DNA of 64,000 nucleotides from Dokdonella sp041395345 (GTDB lineage Bacteria > Pseudomonadota > Gammaproteobacteria > Xanthomonadales > Rhodanobacteraceae). The DNA lies in contig NZ_JAWLAR010000006.1 of NCBI RefSeq assembly GCF_041395345.1, positions 62,001 through 126,000 of the forward strand, read 5' to 3'. A program made the position numbers and the translations under genes. This document shows, piece after piece, positions 1 through 6,247 of the stretch (the first letter of the stretch is position 1; every line of letters begins with the position of its first letter). Under the pieces are notes generated by a model. That model ran no database searches. It was given only the letters and a program-made list of their open reading frames with translations, and was not told the DNA's origin.

Positions 1-27
1 GCCGCACCCAGATAAAAGGTGATCATC

Positions 28-474
28 ATGAGCATTTCCCGTCAGTCTCCCTGGAACGCCGGCAATGGCCTGCAGCTCGACCTGCGTCAGGTTTTCGACC
101 GTTTCATCAACAACGAGGAGTCGGATCAGTCCAACGTCGTGACCAGCCAGTGGGCACCGCGGGTCGACATCCGCGAAGAGCCCAAGCGCTTCGTGATTCT
201 TGCCGATATCCCCGGTGTCGATCCCAAGGACATTGAAGTCAACATGGACAAGGGCATCCTGACCATCAAGGGTGACCGGGTCGCCGAAGTCACCGAGGAA
301 AACGGCCAGTTCACGCGCGTCGAGCGTTCACATGGCACTTTTTACCGGCGCTTCGCACTGCCGGACAGCGCCGATGCCGACAGCATCAGTGCTTCAGGCA
401 AGCATGGCGTTCTCGAAATCTCCATTCCGAAGAAGCCCGAGACCACGCCACGCAGAATCACGATCAACGCCTGA
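28..474 (+). CDS. Small heat shock protein, Hsp20/alpha-crystallin family
   Basis: A 148-residue ATP-independent holdase that would bind unfolding proteins in the cytoplasm. The alpha-crystallin domain spans about residues 40-135 (WAPRVDIREE, then DIPGVDPKDIEV and the GVLEISIPK strand). The C-terminal I-T-I at residues 144-146 matches the IXI oligomerisation motif. Length is typical. The ATG at 28 is preferred over an in-frame GTG at 19, because the purine-rich AAAAGG at 13-18 is correctly spaced for 28 but touches 19. The next gene downstream is the J-domain co-chaperone CbpA, so the two form a heat-shock pair. Any sigma-32 promoter would lie left of the window. Confidence 0.95.
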   Translation: MSISRQSPWNAGNGLQLDLRQVFDRFINNEESDQSNVVTSQWAPRVDIREEPKRFVILADIPGVDPKDIEVNMDKGILTIKGDRVAEVTEENGQFTRVERSHGTFYRRFALPDSADADSISASGKHGVLEISIPKKPETTPRRITINA

Positions 475-503
475 TTACCGTTCACGGGAGCGGAACTCCA
501 ATG

Positions 504-550
504 GCCTGCGGCGGGTACACGTGTAGACTCGCCGCAGGCTCCGTTTGTTT
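504..550 (+). terminator. Hairpin between hsp20 and cbpA, possible terminator
   Basis: A perfect 10-bp inverted repeat (GCCTGCGGCG at 504-513, its complement at 530-539) encloses a 16-base loop that contains the palindrome TACACGTGTA. A T-rich stretch (CCGTTTGTTT) follows. It could end hsp20 transcription or attenuate read-through into cbpA. The T tract is interrupted, so it is a weak intrinsic terminator at best. A TAGACT at 524-529 inside the loop could alternatively be a -10 element for cbpA, though no matching -35 is seen. Confidence 0.4.
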
Positions 551-566
551 GCAATCAGGGTGAGGC

Positions 567-1469
567 ATGCAGTTCAAGGATTACTACGACACCCTTGGCG
601 TGAAGCCCGATGCCACGGACGCCGAAATCAAGCGCGCTTACAGGAAACTGGCGCGCAAGTACCATCCGGATGTCAGCAAGGAAGCCGATGCCGAAAACAG
701 GTTCAAGGCGGTCAATGAGGCCTACGAGGCGCTCAAGGATGCCGAGCGCCGCAGGGAGTACGACAACCTGCGTGCCGGCGGCTACCGGGCCGGCGACGAA
801 TTCAGGCCCCCGCCAAACTGGCAGGGTCGGCAGGGAGGCGGCCACGGCGGGTTCCAGGGTGAGGATTTCAGCGACTTTTTCGAATCGATCTTCGGTCGAG
901 GCCGTGCGGGTGGCGGACCCCGGGGGCAGAGTGGCCCGCGCCGGGGCAGTGACCTGCAGGCCCGGGTCCAGATCGACCTGGCATCGGCATTCAATGGCGC
1001 CAAGGAGCGCATCACTCTGCGTGACCCCGTGCAGGGCGAACGCACCCTGGAAGTGAAGATCCCGGCCGGCATCGAACCCGGGCGCACGATCCGTCTGAGC
1101 GGGCAGGGCAATCCGGGCACGCAGGGCGGACCTGCGGGTGACCTGTTGCTTGAGGTGGGTGTTCGCGAAGACAGTCGCTTCAAGCTCGAAGGACACACGA
1201 TCACGCATGTGCTGCCGATTGCCCCCTGGGAGGCAGCGCTGGGAGCGACCGTGCCGGTGCCGACTCTGGCAGGCAACGTTGACCTGCGCATTCCGGCCGG
1301 ATCGGACAGCGGGCGCAAGTTGCGCCTGCGCGGACGCGGCTGGCCCGGCAAGACACCGGGCGACCAGATCGTGGTTCTCGAGATCCACACGCCGAAGGCC
1401 GAGACCCCCGAGCAGCAGGCCTTCTACGAGAACATGGCCTCGACGTTCGAGTTCAATCCTCGGCGGTAG
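567..1469 (+). CDS. cbpA: CbpA-type DnaJ co-chaperone (curved DNA-binding protein)
   Basis: A 300-residue Hsp40 that would stimulate DnaK ATPase. The J domain covers residues 1-70 with the HPD motif at 33-35. A Gly/Phe-rich linker follows at about 75-120 (GGHGGF, GRGRAGGG), then two C-terminal substrate-binding beta domains from about 125 to 290. There is no CxxCxGxG zinc-finger region, which separates it from DnaJ and fits CbpA/DjlA-type proteins of about 300 residues. The ribosome site GGTGAGG lies just before the ATG. It sits directly after hsp20, a frequent pairing. DNA binding is known for the E. coli family member and is not shown here. Confidence 0.93.
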   Translation: MQFKDYYDTLGVKPDATDAEIKRAYRKLARKYHPDVSKEADAENRFKAVNEAYEALKDAERRREYDNLRAGGYRAGDEFRPPPNWQGRQGGGHGGFQGEDFSDFFESIFGRGRAGGGPRGQSGPRRGSDLQARVQIDLASAFNGAKERITLRDPVQGERTLEVKIPAGIEPGRTIRLSGQGNPGTQGGPAGDLLLEVGVREDSRFKLEGHTITHVLPIAPWEAALGATVPVPTLAGNVDLRIPAGSDSGRKLRLRGRGWPGKTPGDQIVVLEIHTPKAETPEQQAFYENMASTFEFNPRR

Positions 1470-1481
1470 CGCCGAGGATTG
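1454..1481 (+). terminator. 12-bp hairpin with the cbpA stop codon in its loop
   Basis: The last codons of cbpA and the first bases after it form a perfect 12-bp inverted repeat (1454-1465 with 1470-1481) around the tetraloop GTAG, which includes the TAG stop at 1467-1469. No T run follows, because a purine-rich heptad tract starts at once. It is more likely an mRNA 3'-end stabiliser or a Rho-related structure than a classical intrinsic terminator. Confidence 0.5.
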
Positions 1482-1648
1482 AGAATGGTGAATAGGGAAT
1501 GGGGAATAGGTAAAGCGGTGAGGGGTGGGAAAGTTGGGACAAGATTGGCGGGCTGCAGCCCTTGTTGAGCGCGAAGCGCAGCGTTTGGCTTCAACACGCG
1601 ATTCGCCTTCTTTCCCCTATTCCCTATTCCCGACTCTCGATTCCCGGT
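1481..1648. repeat. Inverted pair of GGGAAT(N) heptad tracts
   Basis: Left arm 1481-1513 reads as repeated GGGAATA/GGGAATG units on the plus strand. Right arm 1611-1648 has the same units on the minus strand (CCCTATTCCCTATTCCC). About 100 bases lie between them, including the short palindrome GGGCTGCAGCCC. The right arm begins 4 bases beyond the pilH stop. It fills the convergent gap between cbpA and pilH and belongs to the family of six tracts described in the findings. Confidence 0.75.
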
Positions 1649-1651
1649 TTT

Positions 1652-2014
1652 TCAGGGCAAATGCTCGTTGATCGCCTTGATCAACTCGTCTTCGTTGATC
1701 GGCTTGGTGACGTAGGTCTTCGCGCCCTGCCGCATGCCCCAGACGCGATCGGTTTCCTGATCCTTGGTCGTCACAAGAATGATCGGTATGTGGCTGGTCT
1801 TTGGATCTTTTGCCAGCGTTCGCGTGGCCTGGAATCCATTGAGGTTGGGCATCACCACGTCCATGAGGATGAGATCGGGCAGTTCGCGCTTGGCCGTTTC
1901 GACCCCCGCTGAACCGTCTTCCGCTGTGATCACCTCGTGGCCCAGCTTTTCAGTGATGCGCTTGAGGCCAATCAGTTGCGAAGGTGAATCGTCGACGATG
2001 AGTACTCGCGCCAT
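1652..2014 (-). CDS. pilH: Type IV pilus response regulator PilH (stand-alone receiver)
   Basis: A 120-residue single-domain CheY-like receiver. It starts MARVLIVDDSP, has the acidic pair and phospho-acceptor Asp in LILMDVVMP, the Thr in VTTKDQETD and the Lys in TKPINEDEL. The NLNGFQATR segment and the TTKDQETD..WG.RQGA stretch resemble Pseudomonas PilH closely from memory. PilH acts with PilG and the ChpA/PilL kinase in twitching motility. No chp genes are nearby. An upstream in-frame ATG would add 27 poorly conserved residues, so the ATG at 2014 is chosen. The alternative is another PilG/PilH-like receiver of a different chemosensory path. Confidence 0.85.
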   Translation of the reverse strand: MARVLIVDDSPSQLIGLKRITEKLGHEVITAEDGSAGVETAKRELPDLILMDVVMPNLNGFQATRTLAKDPKTSHIPIILVTTKDQETDRVWGMRQGAKTYVTKPINEDELIKAINEHLP

Positions 2015-2045
2015 AGTAGTTCCGTGGTCCCCTGGTGCCGGATGG

Positions 2046-2066
2046 CTCCTGCATTCTAAACAGGAG
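2046..2066 (-). promoter_or_regulatory. Candidate pilH promoter -10 within an inverted repeat
   Basis: On the minus strand TAGAAT (2053-2058) lies about 39 bases before the pilH ATG. It is framed by CTCCTG and CAGGAG arms (2046-2051 and 2061-2066). No good -35 is visible, so an activator or extended contact would be needed. The arms may be an operator or chance. Confidence 0.35.
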
Positions 2067-2091
2067 TTTGCCGCGCGACCAGCGAACGCGA

Positions 2092-3084
2092 TCACCCTAT
2101 GCGCAGCAGCGTGCGGCCAAACGACGCTCCGGCCAGCATTTGCTCGAAAACGGACGGAAGTTCGTCGAAAACCACCTCTTTTGTCGCAATCTTGTCGAGC
2201 CCCCGTGGTTTCCAGTCATCCGCCAGGTGTGCCCAGATCGCATCGCGCTGGTTCCTCGGCGTTCCGGCCGATGCGATTCCAAGCAGACTGACCCCCCGAA
2301 TGATGAAGGGCATGACCGTCGTGGCCAGGTCGATGCCACCGGCATTGCCGCAAATGGCGATATTGCCGTACGGATGGATCACGCGGGTCAGTCCGGCCAG
2401 CATGTCGCCGCCGACATTGTCGATGGCGCCCGCCCAGTGGGCCGATTCCAGCGGCCGCTGGCCCCAGTAGAGGTCCTTGCGCGCAATGCATTGCTCGGCG
2501 CCCAGATCAATCAGAAAGTCGAACTGGTCGGCCTTGCCGGTGATGGCGTGTGGCGTGTAGCCGGCGCGACTCAGAATATTGATTGCCAGCATGCCGACAC
2601 CACCGGTCGCGCCGGTCACCACGATCGGCCCCTGATCCGGAGTCTGCCCGTTCTGCTGCATGCGATAGAGCGACAGCGCAGCCGTGAAACCGGCGGTACC
2701 AAGAATCATCGATTCGCGCAGACTCAAGCCGGTCGGCAATGGAATTGTCCATTTCGATTCCAGCCGGACATATTCGGCATAGCCGCCGTCGCGTGTTTCG
2801 GACAGACCACAACCAGTGCAAAGCACGGCATCGCCTTCCTTGAATGCCGGATCACGCGATTCGGCCACATAGCCGGCGGCATCGATGCCGCCATTCATCG
2901 GATAGCGCCGCAGAATCTTGCCCTTGCCGGTACCGGCCAGCGCATCCTTGTAGTTGACCGACGAGTAGGCCAGCTTGACCAGGACGTCGCCCGGCGAGAG
3001 TTCATCGGCACGCATCTCCTCGATGCCGGCGCGGTAACCCTGATCGTCGTTATGGATGCGGAAGGCGCGGAAGGATGTGTTCAT
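2092..3084 (-). CDS. AcuI/YhdH-family acrylyl-CoA reductase-like MDR oxidoreductase
   Basis: A 330-residue zinc-independent medium-chain dehydrogenase/reductase. The N-terminal GroES-like part has VKLAYSSVNYKDALA, and the Rossmann motif TGATGGVGMLAINIL sits at about residues 157-171. The family YhdH/YhfP/AcuI reduces acrylyl-CoA or related enoyl-CoA with NADPH, which detoxifies acrylate. Length matches the family (324-330). There are no DMSP genes around it, so the physiological substrate stays open. It is read on its own leftward, with pilH downstream after a gap of about 77 bases. Confidence 0.85.
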   Translation of the reverse strand: MNTSFRAFRIHNDDQGYRAGIEEMRADELSPGDVLVKLAYSSVNYKDALAGTGKGKILRRYPMNGGIDAAGYVAESRDPAFKEGDAVLCTGCGLSETRDGGYAEYVRLESKWTIPLPTGLSLRESMILGTAGFTAALSLYRMQQNGQTPDQGPIVVTGATGGVGMLAINILSRAGYTPHAITGKADQFDFLIDLGAEQCIARKDLYWGQRPLESAHWAGAIDNVGGDMLAGLTRVIHPYGNIAICGNAGGIDLATTVMPFIIRGVSLLGIASAGTPRNQRDAIWAHLADDWKPRGLDKIATKEVVFDELPSVFEQMLAGASFGRTLLRIG

Positions 3085-3408
3085 GGGCTGAGACTACTTG
3101 GATTCGGCGATCCTGTGATGCTGATTTTATGGAATGGGGGTTCGATCTTTTGCTAGCTATGTGAGTAAGAACTGGATGACCAGCCATTCAGCTGTTGAGA
3201 GGCGCTTCCAGCCTTTGCCGGGATGACGAACAGAAATAGGATGATTTCATATGGCTCTCGGCCCCTTGCAATTCTTCAAACACGGAAACGCCAGCGGAAC
3301 CAAAATAATTCCCAACCTCGAATCACTTCTGCCGTCATCCCAGCGAACGCTGGGATCCAGTTCTTATTCGGGACGGCAGGGCCTGCGCGGGATGAGTCCA
3401 TCCTGGAC
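3085..3408. other. 324-base gap between acuI-like gene and lpdA
   Basis: Contains no convincing gene. On the right it carries lpdA 3' DNA with a 7-bp hairpin that includes two bases of the stop codon (3394-3410, GAGTCCA/TGGACTC) and the REP-type pair at 3166-3366. On the left is a weak TAAAAT (minus strand, 3124-3129) that could be the -10 of the acuI-like gene. Confidence 0.6.
3166..3366. repeat. Inverted pair of REP-like palindromic units
   Basis: The outer 12 bases TAAGAACTGGAT (3166-3177) and ATCCAGTTCTTA (3355-3366) are perfect inverted repeats. Inner segments GGGATGACG (3220-3228) and CGTCATCCC (3333-3341) are also complementary. The right unit holds a tight 9-bp hairpin (3337-3356) with an AA loop. 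The unit type, CTGGATCCCAGC..GCTGGGATGACGG, resembles dispersed repeats seen widely in proteobacterial intergenic DNA. The left copy is degenerate. Confidence 0.65.
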
Positions 3409-4836
3409 TCAGTTGGCTTTGTGGATGGCGCGCTTGTCGACGGCGAGGGCGGCTTCGTGGACGGCTTCGCTCAGGGTCGGGTGGGCGTGGCAGATACGGG
3501 CGAGGTCTTCGGCACTGCCCTTGAATTCCATCGTGACCACGGCCTCGGCGATCAGTTCGGATACGAGCGGTCCAACCATGTGCACGCCGAGTATGCGATC
3601 CGTTTCGGCATGCGCGATCACTTTTACCTGGCCCGCCGTCTCGTTCATCGCAACCGCACGGCCGATGGCCGCGAACGGGAACGAACCGGTCCTGTAAGGG
3701 ATGCCCTCTGCCTTGACTTCGGCCTCGGTCTTGCCGACCCAGGCCAGTTCGGGTTCGGTGTAGATCACCCAGGGCACGGTATCGAGATTGACGTGGCCGG
3801 CCTTGCCTGCGATCAGTTCGGCGACCGCGATGCCTTCCTCGGAGCCCTTGTGCGCAAGCATCGGGCCGCGCACGCAATCACCCACGGCCCAGACGCCATC
3901 GACACCGGTCCAGTTGTGCTCGTCGACATCAATCCTGCCCTTGTCATCCAGCTTCACGCCGGAATCGTCGGCCAGCAGTCCCTTCGTCGCAGCGCGGCGA
4001 CCCACGGCAACGAGCAACTTGTCGACTTCCAGGGTCTGTTCGCCCTTGGCGTCGGAATAGGTGAGCTTGACGCCCTTCTTTCCGGTCTCCGCCTTGCTCA
4101 GCTTCGCGCCAAGGCGGATGTCGAGGCCCTGCTTCTTGAACTCGCGCGCGGCAACCTTGGCGATGTCGGCGTCGGCGGCCGCGAGAAAGTCGGGCAGGGC
4201 TTCGATAATGGTGACTTCGGAGCCCAGACGTTTCCAGACACTGCCGAGTTCGAGGCCGATCACGCCTGCACCGATCACGCCGAGGCGTTTCGGCGTCTCT
4301 TCGAAATCCAGTGCGCCGGCGTTGTCGACGATGTGCTTGCCATCGAACTTCGCAAACGGCAATTCGATCGGCACCGAGCCGGTCGCGATGATCACGTTGG
4401 TTGCGCTGTAGTCGGTGATCTTGCCGTCTGCAGCCTTGACCGAAACGACACGGTCGGCCTTGAGGGATGCGTGGCCGGCAATCGCAGTGACCTTGTTCGC
4501 CTTGAACAGGGAGGTGATGCCACCCGTGAACTGCTTGACGATCTTGTCCTTGCGCCCGACCATCGTGGCGACGTCGATCTTCGCGTCTTTCGCGCTGATG
4601 CCGTGTGCCTCGAAGCCATGCGTGAGGTTATGGAACTGCTTGGAGGAATCAAGCAGGGCCTTTGACGGTATGCAACCGATATTGAGGCAGGTTCCGCCCA
4701 GTGCCGGCTTGCCGTCCTTGCCGATGAAGTCGTCGATGCAGGCCGTCTTCATGCCCAGTTGCGCGGCGCGTATCGCAGCCACATAACCGGCCGGACCGGC
4801 TCCGATAACGATGACGTCGTAGGTTTGTTCACTCAT
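3409..4836 (-). CDS. lpdA: Dihydrolipoyl dehydrogenase (E3)
   Basis: A 475-residue FAD flavoprotein that reoxidises dihydrolipoamide and passes electrons to NAD+. FAD-binding GAGPAGYVAA is at residues 12-21. The redox disulfide is C50/C55 in GGTCLNIGCIPSK. The NAD-binding motif GAGVIGLELG is in the middle, and the catalytic His-Glu pair H452/E457 is in HAHPTLSE at the C-terminus. It is the last gene of sucA-sucB-lpdA, so it serves the 2-oxoglutarate complex and possibly other 2-oxoacid complexes. The gap to sucB (4837-4969) is filled by a long inverted repeat. Confidence 0.97.
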   Translation of the reverse strand: MSEQTYDVIVIGAGPAGYVAAIRAAQLGMKTACIDDFIGKDGKPALGGTCLNIGCIPSKALLDSSKQFHNLTHGFEAHGISAKDAKIDVATMVGRKDKIVKQFTGGITSLFKANKVTAIAGHASLKADRVVSVKAADGKITDYSATNVIIATGSVPIELPFAKFDGKHIVDNAGALDFEETPKRLGVIGAGVIGLELGSVWKRLGSEVTIIEALPDFLAAADADIAKVAAREFKKQGLDIRLGAKLSKAETGKKGVKLTYSDAKGEQTLEVDKLLVAVGRRAATKGLLADDSGVKLDDKGRIDVDEHNWTGVDGVWAVGDCVRGPMLAHKGSEEGIAVAELIAGKAGHVNLDTVPWVIYTEPELAWVGKTEAEVKAEGIPYRTGSFPFAAIGRAVAMNETAGQVKVIAHAETDRILGVHMVGPLVSELIAEAVVTMEFKGSAEDLARICHAHPTLSEAVHEAALAVDKRAIHKAN

Positions 4837-4854
4837 TGCATTCGCTCACGGTAA

Positions 4855-4957
4855 TCGGGAGTTGGGATTCGGGATTCGGGATTAGACAGAGCGGGCATCG
4901 GTGGACGCGGCGAATTCCGCTTGTCCGAATCCCGAATCCCGAATGCCGAATCCCGGA
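4855..4957. repeat. Long hairpin of GGGATTC heptads between sucB and lpdA
   Basis: Left arm 4855-4883 carries three GGGATTC/T units on the plus strand. Right arm 4925-4957 carries the complement (four units). Between them GACA..GCGG (from 4885) and CCGC..TGTC also pair, extending the stem. The operon transcript would fold this into a hairpin of about 100 bases, 12 bases after the sucB stop and 18 bases before the lpdA start. Confidence 0.8.
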
Positions 4958-4969
4958 TGGCGCCTGGCA

Positions 4970-6181
4970 TTACATGCCAAGCACCATCCGATGCGGATTC
5001 TCGAGCTGGTTCTTGATGTCGACAAGAAACAGCACGGCGTCCTTTCCGTCGATGATGCGATGGTCGTAGCTGATCGCGATGTACATCATCGGTGCAGACA
5101 CGACCTGGCCGTTTTCGACGATCGCGCGATCCTTGATCGTGTGCATGCCGAGGATGGCGCTTTGCGGCGGATTCACGATCGGTGTCGAGAACAGCGATCC
5201 GAACGTGCCACCGTTGGTGATCGTGAAGGTGCCGCCCTGCAGATCATCGAGGCTGAGACCGCCTTCGCGCGCCTTGGTCGCGTAGTCGATGATCGCTTTC
5301 TCGATATCGGCGAAGCTCATGTTCTGGGCATCGCGAAGCACCGGCGTGACCAGGCCCCGATCGGTGGATACGGCGATCGAAATGTCCTGATAGCCGTGAT
5401 AGATCACGTCGTTGCCGTCGACCGAGGCATTCACCACCGGATAGCGCTTGAGCGCTTCAACGGCGGCCTTGACGAAGAAGCTCATGTAGCCGAGCTTGAC
5501 CCCGTTGGCCTTCTGGAATTCCTCGCCAAGCTGCTTGCGCATCTTCGCGACCTGGCCCAGGTTGACCTCATTGAACGAGGTCAGCATCGCGATGGAGTTC
5601 TTCGAATGCATCAGGCGTTCGGCGATCTTCGCCCTCATGCGCGTCATCGGCACGCGCTCCTCCGGACGATCGCCCGGGGTCGGAGCAGCTGATTTGCTGG
5701 CCGAAGGGGCAGGTGACCTCGCATGCGTGACCAGATCTTCCTTGGTCACACGACCATCACGCCCTGTACCCTTGACTTGCGAAGGGTCGATTTTTTCCTC
5801 GGTCGCAACGCGGCGTCCTGCCGGAGACAGTTCATCGACAGCGCTGGACCTGGTCGCTGAGCCGGATGCAGCCCTCTCGGCCTTCTTGTCATCTTTCTTG
5901 TCGTCAGCCTTCTTCTCGCCTTCGGCCGGGGCCGCAGCGGCGGCGCCCTCTTCGATGACGCCGAGCAATTCGCCGCTGGTCACGGTTGCACCGGTTTCGG
6001 CATTGATCGACTTGAGCACGCCATCCGCGGGGGCCGGTACCTCCAGTACCACCTTGTCCGTTTCCAGATCGACCAGATTCTCGTCGCGCTTGACCGCGTC
6101 GCCGGGCTTCTTGTGCCAGGTGGCAATGGTCGCGTCGGAAACGGATTCGGGGAGAACCGGAACTTTGATTTCAAGGCTCAT
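4970..6181 (-). CDS. sucB: 2-oxoglutarate dehydrogenase E2, dihydrolipoyl succinyltransferase
   Basis: A 403-residue E2 core protein of the TCA cycle. The lipoyl domain spans 1-75 with the lipoylated Lys43 in ETDKVVLE. An Ala/Lys/Glu-rich linker follows (about 78-110). The peripheral subunit-binding domain is near 115-150 (LSPAGRRVATEEKIDPS), and the catalytic acyltransferase domain carries H374 and D378 in SYDHRIIDG. Length and single lipoyl domain are usual for SucB. It lies 66 bases after sucA in the same direction. Confidence 0.97.
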   Translation of the reverse strand: MSLEIKVPVLPESVSDATIATWHKKPGDAVKRDENLVDLETDKVVLEVPAPADGVLKSINAETGATVTSGELLGVIEEGAAAAAPAEGEKKADDKKDDKKAERAASGSATRSSAVDELSPAGRRVATEEKIDPSQVKGTGRDGRVTKEDLVTHARSPAPSASKSAAPTPGDRPEERVPMTRMRAKIAERLMHSKNSIAMLTSFNEVNLGQVAKMRKQLGEEFQKANGVKLGYMSFFVKAAVEALKRYPVVNASVDGNDVIYHGYQDISIAVSTDRGLVTPVLRDAQNMSFADIEKAIIDYATKAREGGLSLDDLQGGTFTITNGGTFGSLFSTPIVNPPQSAILGMHTIKDRAIVENGQVVSAPMMYIAISYDHRIIDGKDAVLFLVDIKNQLENPHRMVLGM

Positions 6182-6247
6182 GAGTGCTGTCCTGGGGCGT
6201 TGGTGCTGTTCGGAAAAATTCGGGAAAAGCGGTTTGACGTGCCGACA

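Noticed and set aside
19..27. Upstream GTG start for the Hsp20 gene
   Set aside because: The ribosome site touches this codon, while ATG 28 has proper spacing. The extra residues MII are not typical.
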